Shown here piece by piece: positions 9,349 through 18,328 of a stretch of DNA of 64,000 bases. How positions within the stretch are numbered: the first letter of the stretch is position 1; each line of letters begins with the position of its first letter. This stretch comes from an uncultured Prevotella sp. (GTDB taxonomy: Bacteria; Bacteroidota; Bacteroidia; Bacteroidales; Bacteroidaceae). Location of the stretch: assembly GCA_900315695.1 (NCBI GenBank), contig ONAE01000013.1:1-64000 (forward strand). The letters run 5' to 3'. A model generated the notes under the pieces. That model worked only from the letters and a program-made list of their open reading frames with translations, did not search any database and was not told the DNA's origin. A program made the translations under genes and the position numbers.

Positions 9349-10743
9349 ATGACTCGACTTTTAAGATATTTTTCGTTGTTTGTAATGCTCTTCGTGGCTG
9401 TTGGTGTGGTATCGGCTCAGGAGGAGGAATCGATTCGTGGACTTCATATCGTGAAGCGCAAGGAGACCATTTTCGGTATATCGAGACTCTATGAACTGAG
9501 TATTGAGGAACTGTTGGAAGCCAATCCTGAGATGAAGGAGCCTGGTTATGAATTGAAGAAAGGCACTGTGCTGAAGATTCCTTTTGCAAAGAATGCCGGG
9601 AGTCCTACTAGTTCAAGTAACCCGAGTAGTCCAAGTAATCCCAGTAACTCTACCAAAGCTGGTTATTCTTCCAGCCCTGGGATCTCTGACCGCCCCATTC
9701 GTCTGGGCGTGATGCTGCCTCTGCACGATATCAATGGTGACGGCAGAAGGATGGTGGAGTATTACCGTGGGGTGCTGATGGCCTGTGACAGTTTGAAGAA
9801 ACTGGGTATCTCTGTGGATGTGCATGCCTGGAATGCTGCTGAGGATGGAAATATCCATCAGTTGCTGACGGACTCTGCTGCTGCCGACTGCGACCTGATA
9901 ATCGGTCCGCTCTATTCGAAGCAGATGGATGCGATGTCGAAATTCGTGGAGAAGAACGATATCCAGTTGTTGATCCCGTTCTCTATCAATGCACCCCAGT
10001 TGGTGGACAACCGTCATATCTTCCAGGTGTATCAGTCACCGACGGAGCAGAATGAGTCAGCTATTACCCATTTCCTGCAGAAATTTAAGGATTATCACCC
10101 CGTGTTTATCGACTGCAATGACTCGACGAGTAAGAAAGGTGTGTTTACATCAGGGCTTCGCCGGCAACTGGAACAACGCGGTATCACCTATAACCTGACA
10201 AACCTGAAGTCGGAAGAGGCTAACTTTGTGAAGGCTTTCAGCACCACGCAGCCTAATGTGGTAATTCTGAACACGGGCCGTTCACCAGAGTTGGGCATTG
10301 CCTTCTCGAAGATCAACGGTATGAAAGTGAACCATCCCGACCTCAACATTACGATGTTCGGATATACGGAGTGGTTGATGTACACCAAGACACATCTGGA
10401 TAATTTCTATAAGTATAATACATTCATTCCCTCGGTGTTCTACTTCAACCCTGTGTCGCCAGCCACTCAGCGCCTGCAACAGAAGTATCGTTGGAATTTC
10501 CATGCGGATATGATGGGTGCCCTTCCTCGCTTTGCGATTACAGGCTTCGATCATGCGTATTTCTTCCTTCAGGGACTGCATAAGTATGGTAAGAGTTTCA
10601 ACGGAGCAGCGGGTATGCTGGGCTTCACTCCCGTACAGACACCATTAAAGTTTGAGCGTTACGGTAATGGTGGTTTGAGGAACAAGACGATGATGTTTGT
10701 ACATTACCGTCCGGACACAGCGATTGAGACCATCACATTCTAA
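9349..10743 (+). CDS. LysM domain protein fused to a periplasmic-binding-protein-like domain
   Basis: From ATG 9349 the protein has 464 residues. It starts with a signal peptide (MTRLLRYFSLFVMLFVAVGVVSAQ) and then one LysM domain (HIVKRKETIFGISRLYELSIEELLEANP), which binds glycan such as peptidoglycan. A low-complexity Ser/Pro/Asn linker follows, then a ~350-residue domain opening IRLGVMLPLHDINGDGRRMVEYYRGVLMA, which resembles the type I periplasmic binding fold of LivJ-like and LpoA-like proteins. It is probably a periplasmic cell-wall-associated protein. An earlier in-frame ATG at 9331 is disfavoured by the promoter position. A PorT-like barrel gene follows after 15 bases. Confidence 0.85.
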   Translation: MTRLLRYFSLFVMLFVAVGVVSAQEEESIRGLHIVKRKETIFGISRLYELSIEELLEANPEMKEPGYELKKGTVLKIPFAKNAGSPTSSSNPSSPSNPSNSTKAGYSSSPGISDRPIRLGVMLPLHDINGDGRRMVEYYRGVLMACDSLKKLGISVDVHAWNAAEDGNIHQLLTDSAAADCDLIIGPLYSKQMDAMSKFVEKNDIQLLIPFSINAPQLVDNRHIFQVYQSPTEQNESAITHFLQKFKDYHPVFIDCNDSTSKKGVFTSGLRRQLEQRGITYNLTNLKSEEANFVKAFSTTQPNVVILNTGRSPELGIAFSKINGMKVNHPDLNITMFGYTEWLMYTKTHLDNFYKYNTFIPSVFYFNPVSPATQRLQQKYRWNFHADMMGALPRFAITGFDHAYFFLQGLHKYGKSFNGAAGMLGFTPVQTPLKFERYGNGGLRNKTMMFVHYRPDTAIETITF

Positions 10744-10758
10744 TAGATATCAGGAGAT

Positions 10759-11568
10759 ATGACAAGATACAAACAGGTATTGTTTTGCCTTTTTGCCCTG
10801 TTGCCTTTGAGTGTTGCAGCTCAGGTGGGACAGTTCCGCAAGGACTTTGCCATCGGTGTGAACGGCGGTTATGTGTTGAGCAACGTGGCATTCACTCCCA
10901 AGGTGCCTCAGGATATGTTGGGCGGATTTACGTTTGGTATCACAGGGCGTTATACCTGTGAGAAGTATTTCAGTAGTATCTGTGCTATCGTTGGTGAGAT
11001 GAACTTTGCCCAGATCGGTTGGAAGGAGAAAATCCTGACGTTGACTGATGAGCCTGTACCCTTGCTTACCGATCCCTCGCAGAACCTGCGATACACTCGA
11101 AAGATATCGTATCTTCAGGTGCCTGTTCTGGCACGTTTGGGATGGGGACGTGAGCGCAATGGTTTTCAAGGCTTCTTTCAGGTAGGTCCGCAGATAGGTT
11201 TCTTCTTGAGTGATAAGGCAGAGACAAACTTCGATGTGAGGGATCCTGCCTTCAATCCCAATCCAGACCAAAGTGGGAAACTTTCGCCCGACTATCAGTA
11301 TGGTAACCGTGCCTCACAAGTGGTGGCACAAGACTCGATGGCAGTGGAGAATAAAGTTGACTATGGTGTGGCTTTCGCCGTGGGCCTGGAGTTCAGCAAC
11401 CGCAAAGTAGGGCATTTCATTGTGGAAGGCCGTTACTATTATGGTCTGGGAAATTTGTATGGCAGTACGAAGCGTGACTACTTCGGCAGTTCCAACTTTG
11501 GAAACATTATCGTGAAATTCACTTACCTCTTTGATATCATCAGGACTAAAAACTCAAATATTAAATAA
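10759..11568 (+). CDS. PorT-family outer membrane beta-barrel protein
   Basis: This 269-residue protein has a signal peptide (MTRYKQVLFCLFALLPLSVAAQ) and an alternating hydrophobic/aromatic strand pattern such as FAIGVNGGYVLSNVAF, FGITGRYTC, GFFQVGPQIGFFLSD, YGVAFAVGLEFSN and GHFIVEGRYYYGLGN. It fits the outer membrane beta-barrel family that includes PorT, although PorT proper is a T9SS component and this one may be only a relative. It is probably cotranscribed with the LysM gene upstream and the peptide transporter 3 bases downstream. Confidence 0.82.
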   Translation: MTRYKQVLFCLFALLPLSVAAQVGQFRKDFAIGVNGGYVLSNVAFTPKVPQDMLGGFTFGITGRYTCEKYFSSICAIVGEMNFAQIGWKEKILTLTDEPVPLLTDPSQNLRYTRKISYLQVPVLARLGWGRERNGFQGFFQVGPQIGFFLSDKAETNFDVRDPAFNPNPDQSGKLSPDYQYGNRASQVVAQDSMAVENKVDYGVAFAVGLEFSNRKVGHFIVEGRYYYGLGNLYGSTKRDYFGSSNFGNIIVKFTYLFDIIRTKNSNIK

Positions 11569-11571
11569 ATT

Positions 11572-13107
11572 ATGTTCGAAGGACAACCTAAAGGATTATT
11601 CGCGTTGGCACTGGCCAACACTGGTGAGCGTTTCGGTTATTACACGATGCTTGCCGTCTTCGCTCTGTTTTTGAGAGCAAATTACGGATTGTCACCTGCT
11701 GTTGCTGGCACAATCTATAGTTCATTCCTCATGCTGGTGTATTTCCTCCCGCTGATAGGTGGTATTATGGCCGATAAATTTGGTTTCGGAAAGATGGTTA
11801 CCACAGGTATCATCATCATGTTTGCCGGTTATGTGTTGTTGTCGGTGCCTCTGGGTGGCGATACTTTAGCACTGGTAGTGATGTTGGCTGCCCTGTTGCT
11901 GATCGGTTTCGGTACGGGTCTTTTCAAGGGAAACCTGCAGGTGATGGTGGGTGATCTGTATAACGATCCACAGTATAAGGATAAGCGCGATGCCGGTTTC
12001 TCGATTTTCTACATGGCTATCAATATCGGTGCCCTGTTTGCACCTACTGCTGCCATCCGTATCAAGGAGTATGCTGAGACGGCCTTAGGCTATTCAAGCA
12101 ATGATGCTTATCACTTCTCATTTGCCGTGGCCTGCGCCTCGCTGATTCTCTCTATCGGCATCTATTATGCTTTCCGTTATACCTTCCGTCATGCCGAGGG
12201 TGGTACAAAGAAGGATACAGCCAAGACAGAAGCAACCAGTACAGAGCCTGAGCTCTCGAAGGAAGAGACCAAGCAGCGTATCGTGGCCCTGTGCCTTGTC
12301 TTTGCTGTGGTAATCTTCTTCTGGATGGCTTTCCACCAGAATGGTCTGTCGCTGACTTACTTTGCAGATGAGTTTACGGCTCAGTCGGCTGAAGGTTTAC
12401 AGGCGATGTGCTTCAATGTATGGAACCTTGTGGCTGTCATCTTCATTGTCTATGCCCTGTTCTCACTGTTCCAGTCGAAGACTCCTAAGGCAAAAGGTAT
12501 CTCTGCTGTTGTCATCATTGCAGCTCTGGCTTTCCTCTGCCTGTCATACGATGCTGATGGCAGTGTGACTGTCTCAGCTCCTATCTTCCAGCAGTTCAAT
12601 CCTTTCTATGTGGTAGCACTGACACCTGTGTCGATGGCGCTCTTCGGTTCGCTGGCAGCTAAGGGGAAGGAACCCTCTGCACCGCGAAAGATAGCCTATG
12701 GTATGATTGTGGCTGCCATTGCTTATGCGCTGATGGCATTTGCTTCTTTCGGTCTGCCGATGCCGATGACGGAGACGGGGGCTGACGGCAACCCTGTGGC
12801 TGTGCACGTGGCGGATGTCACACCTAACCTGCTGATTATGGTTTATCTGGTGCTGACCTTCGGTGAACTGTTACTCTCGCCAATGGGTATCTCGTTTGTA
12901 TCGAAAGTGGCTCCTCCCAAGTATAAAGGTATGATGATGGGTGGCTGGTTTGTGGCTACGGCTATCGGTAACCAGCTCGTTGTCGTCGGTGGTCTGCTCT
13001 GGGGCGCTGTTCCCCTCTGGATCTGCTGGAGCGTTTTCCTCGGTGTCTGCCTGGTGGCTGCCATCTTTATGTTCGCTATGATGAAGCGTTTGGAAAAAGT
13101 TTGCTGA
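11572..13107 (+). CDS. Proton-dependent oligopeptide (POT/PTR2) transporter
   Basis: This 511-residue inner membrane MFS protein imports di- and tripeptides with protons. The family signature is near the N-terminus: NTGERFGYYTMLAVFALFL, containing the ExxERFxYY motif, followed by GGIMADKFGFGK (loop 2-3). A second signature-like segment is FSIFYMAINIGALFAP. About 12-14 hydrophobic helices are evident with a charged central loop around residues 205-232. The next gene, nhaC, begins 1 base after its stop, so the two are almost certainly cotranscribed. Confidence 0.94.
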   Translation: MFEGQPKGLFALALANTGERFGYYTMLAVFALFLRANYGLSPAVAGTIYSSFLMLVYFLPLIGGIMADKFGFGKMVTTGIIIMFAGYVLLSVPLGGDTLALVVMLAALLLIGFGTGLFKGNLQVMVGDLYNDPQYKDKRDAGFSIFYMAINIGALFAPTAAIRIKEYAETALGYSSNDAYHFSFAVACASLILSIGIYYAFRYTFRHAEGGTKKDTAKTEATSTEPELSKEETKQRIVALCLVFAVVIFFWMAFHQNGLSLTYFADEFTAQSAEGLQAMCFNVWNLVAVIFIVYALFSLFQSKTPKAKGISAVVIIAALAFLCLSYDADGSVTVSAPIFQQFNPFYVVALTPVSMALFGSLAAKGKEPSAPRKIAYGMIVAAIAYALMAFASFGLPMPMTETGADGNPVAVHVADVTPNLLIMVYLVLTFGELLLSPMGISFVSKVAPPKYKGMMMGGWFVATAIGNQLVVVGGLLWGAVPLWICWSVFLGVCLVAAIFMFAMMKRLEKVC

Positions 13108-13108
13108 T

Positions 13109-14518
13109 ATGTGGATTATCCCCTTTTTGGTATTGATTATACTCATCTCGTGTTGCGTTGCCGTATTCGGTAACGCAACATTGGATGGTGCTTCTCAGGT
13201 TTCTTTGCTGGTGGCTTCGGCAGCGAGTGTGGTTGTCGGTCATTTCTCAAAGCATCTGAAATGGCAGGATCTTGAAAAGGAGATTACTGATAAAATTTCC
13301 AGTTGTACGCCTGCCATTATCATTCTGTTATTGATCGGTGCTATTGGAGGTACGTGGATGGTGTCGGGCATTGTGCCTACGATGATCTATTATGGTATGC
13401 AGATTATCCGTCCTGAAGTGTTCCTTGTCAGTAGTAGTCTGCTTTGTGCCCTTGTCAGTCTGATGATCGGCTCATCGTGGACCACTGTTGCTACAATCGG
13501 ACTCGCTCTGATGGGTATCGGCAAGGCGCATGGGTTTGACGATGGATGGATTGCCGGTTCCATCATCACGGGTGCCTATTTCGGTGATAAGCTCTCTCCA
13601 CTCTCTGATACCACTGTGCTGGCATCGAGTGTGTCAGGCACGCCGCTCTTCACCCACATTCGTTATATGCTTTATACCACACTGCCCACATTTTGCATCT
13701 CTATCACGATCTTCCTGATTGCAGGTTTCTCAATGAATGTATCTGGTCAAGGCAATGTGGCAGAGTTCATGGAGGGGCTTCAACACACGTTTGTCATCTC
13801 TCCTTGGCTCTTGCTCGTGCCTGTGTTGACGGGTGTGATGATAGCCCGCCGCTGGCCCTCAATGGTGGTGCTGTTTCTGGCTATCTTCCTGGCAGTCATC
13901 GTCGCCCTGCTCGTTCAGCCGCAACTTATTCATATGATTTCCGGTGAGCAGGAACAGGGTCTGCTGACTCATTATAAAGGTATGATGCAGGTGTGTTATG
14001 GCAGCACCGATATTCCTACAGGTAATCCTGTTTTGAACGAATTGGTTCATACCAGCGGTATGTCGGGTATGATGCCGACAATCTGGTTGATCATCTGTGC
14101 CCAGACTTTTGGCGGTGCCCTTACGGCAACTGGTCAGTTAAAGGATCTGATGCGTGTCGTCTTGCGTTTTGCCCGTGGTACGGCCTCATTGGTGGCCTCT
14201 ACAGTTGGCACGTCACTTTTCTGTAATATTGCGATGGCTGATCAATATCTGTCGATTATGCTGGCCAGTTCGATGTTCAAGGATACGTATCGTGAACGTG
14301 GCTACGAATCACGTCTGCTCAGTAGAAGCTGTGAGGATAGTGCAACGGTGACGTCGGTGCTGATACCTTGGAATACCTGTGGCTTGACGCAGAGTACAGT
14401 ACTTGGTGTGGCCACACTGACTTATCTACCATATTGCTTCTTTAATCTCCTTTCGCCAGTCACGAGTATCGTTGTAGCGGCAATTGGATGGAAGATTACA
14501 CGGAATGAGGGTAAATAA
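13109..14518 (+). CDS. nhaC: Na+/H+ antiporter NhaC
   Basis: This 469-residue integral membrane protein resembles NhaC-type sodium/proton antiporters. Recognisable segments are GSSWTTVATIGLALMGIG and GSIITGAYFGDKLSPLSDTTVLASSVSGTPLFTHIRYM, the conserved core of the family, and the late segment CEDSATVTSVLIPWNTCG. It follows the POT transporter by 1 base, so peptide uptake driven by protons and Na+/H+ exchange may be coregulated. The downstream phosphoesterase gene overlaps its end by 14 bases. Confidence 0.94.
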   Translation: MWIIPFLVLIILISCCVAVFGNATLDGASQVSLLVASAASVVVGHFSKHLKWQDLEKEITDKISSCTPAIIILLLIGAIGGTWMVSGIVPTMIYYGMQIIRPEVFLVSSSLLCALVSLMIGSSWTTVATIGLALMGIGKAHGFDDGWIAGSIITGAYFGDKLSPLSDTTVLASSVSGTPLFTHIRYMLYTTLPTFCISITIFLIAGFSMNVSGQGNVAEFMEGLQHTFVISPWLLLVPVLTGVMIARRWPSMVVLFLAIFLAVIVALLVQPQLIHMISGEQEQGLLTHYKGMMQVCYGSTDIPTGNPVLNELVHTSGMSGMMPTIWLIICAQTFGGALTATGQLKDLMRVVLRFARGTASLVASTVGTSLFCNIAMADQYLSIMLASSMFKDTYRERGYESRLLSRSCEDSATVTSVLIPWNTCGLTQSTVLGVATLTYLPYCFFNLLSPVTSIVVAAIGWKITRNEGK

Positions 14519-15473
14519 GATTTTCTTTTTTCTCCTTCTTTTTTCTTCTTCTGTCTCCGTCACAGCGCAGCAGTTGACTGTTGTCGAACTGAATTGTGAG
14601 AATCTCTTCGATTATCATCACGACGATGGTAAAGATGATATGGAGTATCAGCCAGAGGCGACACGCCATTGGACGAAACAGCGGTATTGGCGCAAACAGA
14701 ACCATATCGCCCAGGAACTGCTTTCATGTTCAGATGACGGTATCCCAGATCTGATTGCTCTCTGTGAGGTAGAGAATGACTCAGCGCTCAATGATCTTTG
14801 TCATCGTTCTTTGTTACGGAATGCGGGCTATGAGTATCTGATGACCTCCTCGCCAGATTTGCGAGGCATCGATGTGGCCTTGCTCTATTCCCCCTTTACG
14901 TTTGCGCCTATCCGTAGCTACTCCATTCGTGTGACACCAGTGGAAAAGATGCGACCTACCCGTGATATCCTCTATGTTTGTGGACAGACGGTTTCGGACG
15001 ATACACTTCATGTCTTTGTGATTCACTTTCCCAGTCGTTTTGGGGGCGAGAAATACAGTCGGCCTTTCCGTCAGGCAGCTGCAGACCGCCTTTGTCAACA
15101 GCTTGACTCTCTCCAAACCGTCTCATCAGAGCCAAAGATTCTCATTGCTGGTGATTTTAATGATAATGCTGATAGTCAGATCTTGCAGCAGATCTATGAG
15201 CATGGTGTCCGTAATCTGACGAAAGAGGCTTCTGCTCCAGAAGATATTCATGGCACGTACCGCTATCAAGGAGAGTGGGAGAGTATCGATCATATCCTCG
15301 GCTCCCCTTATATAGTTGAAAAGGTGAAGTCGGTAAAAATACATGCTCCCCAGTTTCTTCTCGAAGAGGAAAAACGCTATGGTGGGAGAAAGCCGTTTCG
15401 TACTTATAACGGCGTTCGCTATCAGCCAGGCTACAGCGATCACCTGCCATTAGTGGTAAGGATAGCCCTATAA
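14505..15473 (+). CDS. Secreted endonuclease/exonuclease/phosphatase (EEP) family protein
   Basis: Taking ATG 14505, the protein has 322 residues and a clean signal peptide (MRVNKIFFFLLLFSSSVSVTAQ). The longer frame from 14484 only adds residues that spoil it. EEP hallmarks are ELNCENLFDY, LCEVEND (metal-binding Glu), VIHFPSRFGG, IAGDFNDNADS (Asp/Asn catalytic pair), and SDHLPLVV (terminal Asp-His). It is therefore a metal-dependent phosphodiesterase or nuclease in the periplasm or outside the cell; the substrate is not evident. Its end faces the convergent MFS gene with 6 bases between stops and no visible terminator. Confidence 0.9.
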   Translation: MRVNKIFFFLLLFSSSVSVTAQQLTVVELNCENLFDYHHDDGKDDMEYQPEATRHWTKQRYWRKQNHIAQELLSCSDDGIPDLIALCEVENDSALNDLCHRSLLRNAGYEYLMTSSPDLRGIDVALLYSPFTFAPIRSYSIRVTPVEKMRPTRDILYVCGQTVSDDTLHVFVIHFPSRFGGEKYSRPFRQAAADRLCQQLDSLQTVSSEPKILIAGDFNDNADSQILQQIYEHGVRNLTKEASAPEDIHGTYRYQGEWESIDHILGSPYIVEKVKSVKIHAPQFLLEEEKRYGGRKPFRTYNGVRYQPGYSDHLPLVVRIAL

Positions 15474-15479
15474 TCGTAC

Positions 15480-16847
15480 TTATTGAGCCTTGATGTTCGG
15501 AAGTTGGAGACCGTAGCCCTTCTTGCGATCAGTATAGAGCATCACAATGGCAGTGAGGGCGGCACCTAATGCTGTGAAACCGAAGATAAGCATCGATGTA
15601 GTGTAGCTGGGATCCGTCTCATTGGCGCGACCTACGAACATTGGGATGATGGCTCGTCCGAAATTCTGGATGAAGAAGATCATCGAATAGGCTGTGCCGA
15701 GACATTTCAAAGGGATAATCTTGGGAACGCAAGGCCATAAGGCTGCAGGTGCTAAGGAGTAGCCGACAGAGAGAACCACCATCAGAGCGATGGCAACAGC
15801 ACTGTTGTGCATGGGCAGTGAGAAACCGAAATGGACGGCAGTGAGCATCAAGGCTCCTGTGATGACAAGGGTGACACCACGACCAAAACGATCGAAAACC
15901 AATCCGAAGAGCGGTGTCATCAGAATGGTGCCGAAGGGGGCTATCGACGAGAAGAAACCTGCGATATCCGGATCCACACCATATTTGATCACCATCAGTT
16001 TGGTGGAGAATTTCAGGAAAGGAGAAACTGCGGAATAGAAGAGCACACAGAAAATGGTGATTAGCCAGAAACCAGGATTACGGAGTGTGATACCAATATC
16101 GGATAAACGGAATTCTTCGTTGTTTTCATTAGAAGAACTAGAACTACTAGTGCTGCAAGATCTTCTGGAATCATCCAAGCGCCGATCCATCACACAGAAT
16201 ACCAAAAAGGCTAGCAAGCCGATTATGAGGAAGGCCAATGCTACCAATAATGGTGTGGAGAGGGAGAAGTGACGCGCCACTGGGGCAGAGATACTCAGGG
16301 CAGCTGCTGTTCCCAGACGAGCCATTGCCAACTGGATTCCCATTGCCAAAGCGAGTTCGTGACCCGTGAACCAACGTACCATCGCCTTTGATACCGTGAT
16401 ACCAGTCATCTCATAGCCTACACCGAAAACAGCGAAACCAAAAGATGCCCAAGCCGCTGAGGTGGGAAGATCTGTTCCGAAGAAGGTCACACTTGATGTG
16501 CCGAAATCAGTAGTGACAGCGTAATACTTTACCAGTGTGCCAAGTGTCATCAACGAACAAGCCAAGATACCTGTAAAGCGAATGCCCATCTTATCGAGAA
16601 TCAGTCCCGAGAAGAAGAGCATTAGCAGAAACACGTTGATGAAACTGCCAGAGCCGGAGAAGAATCCGTAGTCGCTGGAGGTCCATCCCAGACCGCCTTC
16701 AGCCTTCGGCATCTCCAACAGTGCTTCGAGTGGCGACATGACATCGTTGACGAAATAACCCATCATCATGGCTGTAGCCACGATGAAGAGTACAGTCCAT
16801 CTTGCGATGGGTGAATCGTTCAGGCGATGACGGATTGCTTCTGCCAC
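15480..16847 (-). CDS. MFS transporter (last gene of MFS-DUF1846-MFS operon)
   Basis: This 455-residue protein has about 12 membrane helices, split by a central cytoplasmic loop that contains a serine run (SCSTSSSSSSNENNEE). The MFS loop 2-3 signature is seen as GLILDKMGIRFTG. The N-terminal third is clearly homologous to the first gene of this operon (RWTVLFIVATAMMMGYFVNDVMSP versus RWTALLLLAMAMFCSYIFMDILSP), so the two transporters are paralogues. Substrate unknown. The ATG lies 7 bases beyond the DUF1846 stop. Confidence 0.9.
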   Translation of the reverse strand: MAEAIRHRLNDSPIARWTVLFIVATAMMMGYFVNDVMSPLEALLEMPKAEGGLGWTSSDYGFFSGSGSFINVFLLMLFFSGLILDKMGIRFTGILACSLMTLGTLVKYYAVTTDFGTSSVTFFGTDLPTSAAWASFGFAVFGVGYEMTGITVSKAMVRWFTGHELALAMGIQLAMARLGTAAALSISAPVARHFSLSTPLLVALAFLIIGLLAFLVFCVMDRRLDDSRRSCSTSSSSSSNENNEEFRLSDIGITLRNPGFWLITIFCVLFYSAVSPFLKFSTKLMVIKYGVDPDIAGFFSSIAPFGTILMTPLFGLVFDRFGRGVTLVITGALMLTAVHFGFSLPMHNSAVAIALMVVLSVGYSLAPAALWPCVPKIIPLKCLGTAYSMIFFIQNFGRAIIPMFVGRANETDPSYTTSMLIFGFTALGAALTAIVMLYTDRKKGYGLQLPNIKAQ

Positions 16848-16854
16848 TTGTTTT

Positions 16855-18318
16855 TTACTTCTTCTTAACAGGATCGCAGGTCAGTCCACAACCAAGCTTC
16901 TTGAAAATCTTACGATCCACCTCGCTCAGCATCACTGTAGTATGTACCTGACAGTTACGCAGTTTGGGTAACTGAGCCAAGGCTTTGCGACAATTCTCAT
17001 CGTGAGTAGAGAGAACACTCAAGGCTACAAGCACCTCGTCGGTATGTAGCCTGGGATTTTTGCCCCCCAGATATTCTATCTTCGTCTTCTGAACGGGCTC
17101 GATCAGACTCTGTGGAATCAGTTTAGACTCATGATCGATCTCAGCCAGATACTTAGTGGCATTAAGCAGAAGAGCTGCACTGCAACCCAGGAGCGGCGTA
17201 GATTTTGCAGTGATGATGGTGCCATCCTCCAATTCGATAGCAGAAGCCTGTTGGCCTGTCTCCAGCTTCTTCTCATAAGCTGCTGTCGTTACAGGACGGA
17301 AAGCTGTGGTAATCTTTGCCTGATTAAAGAGCATACGAATCTTGTTGACCTCGCTCTCATTGTCTGCACCGTTAGCCATTTTGTTGGTGGCATCGTAGAA
17401 ACGACGGATAATCTCATCCTTAGAAGCCTTGCAGCATACCTCATCGTCACTGATACAGAAACCGATCATGTTGACCCCCATATCCGTAGGTGATTTATAT
17501 GGATTCTCTCCGTAGATACCCTCAAAGAGGGCATTTAATACAGGGAAGATCTCGATGTCGCGATTATAGTTCACGGCAGTCTTGTTGTATGCCTCCAAGT
17601 GGAAGGGATCGATCATGTTCACATCGTTCAGGTCGGCAGTAGCTGCCTCGTAGGCAATGTTGACAGGATGTTTCAGAGGCAGGTTCCAAACAGGGAATGT
17701 CTCGAACTTGGCGTATCCAGCACGGATGCCACGCTTGTTTTCATTATAGAGTTGAGAGAGGCAGGTGGCCATCTTACCGCTGCCAGGACCTGGAGCCGTT
17801 ACGATAACGAGTGGACGAGAGGTTACCACATAGTCGTTTTTGCCAAAGCCTTCATCGGAGGCAATCAGTTCCACATTGTGGGGATAACCGTCAATGGGGT
17901 AGTGGACATACGACTTGATACCCTCACGCTCCAAACGATGGCGGAACTGATCGGCAGCATGTTGACCTGTGTAGTGCGTAATCACAACACTGCCCACCAT
18001 GAAGTTACGAGTCATAAACTCATCGCGCAGACGCAGTACATCCTCATCATAGGTGATACCGAGGTCTGCACGAACCTTGTTCTTCTCGATATCGTCTGCA
18101 TTGACCACAATCACAATCTCAATGCTGTCACGTAACTGAGCCAGCATGCGGAGCTTGGAATCGGGCTTGAAACCAGGCAGTACACGTGAAGCATGGTGAT
18201 CGTCGAAGAGCTTACCGCCCAATTCCATATAGAGTTTTCCGTCGAACTGGGCAATGCGCTCCTTAATGTGCTCAGACTGTATCTTGAGATATTTCTCGTT
18301 GTCGAAACCTATTTTCAT
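16855..18318 (-). CDS. DUF1846 family protein
   Basis: This 487-residue cytoplasmic protein begins MKIGFDNEKYLKIQSEHIKERI, as DUF1846 proteins do. I chose 18318 over the open-frame start at 18360, which would overlap the upstream stop. It carries a glycine-rich, P-loop-like segment APGPGSGKMAT at about residues 175-185, plus conserved GGKLFDDHHASRVLPGF near the N-terminus. The family has been solved structurally but has no assigned biochemical activity that I know of. It is sandwiched between two paralogous MFS genes, with gaps of 10 and 7 bases, so a role tied to the transported compound is the most reasonable inference. Confidence 0.9.
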   Translation of the reverse strand: MKIGFDNEKYLKIQSEHIKERIAQFDGKLYMELGGKLFDDHHASRVLPGFKPDSKLRMLAQLRDSIEIVIVVNADDIEKNKVRADLGITYDEDVLRLRDEFMTRNFMVGSVVITHYTGQHAADQFRHRLEREGIKSYVHYPIDGYPHNVELIASDEGFGKNDYVVTSRPLVIVTAPGPGSGKMATCLSQLYNENKRGIRAGYAKFETFPVWNLPLKHPVNIAYEAATADLNDVNMIDPFHLEAYNKTAVNYNRDIEIFPVLNALFEGIYGENPYKSPTDMGVNMIGFCISDDEVCCKASKDEIIRRFYDATNKMANGADNESEVNKIRMLFNQAKITTAFRPVTTAAYEKKLETGQQASAIELEDGTIITAKSTPLLGCSAALLLNATKYLAEIDHESKLIPQSLIEPVQKTKIEYLGGKNPRLHTDEVLVALSVLSTHDENCRKALAQLPKLRNCQVHTTVMLSEVDRKIFKKLGCGLTCDPVKKK

Positions 18319-18328
18319 AACTTTTCTC

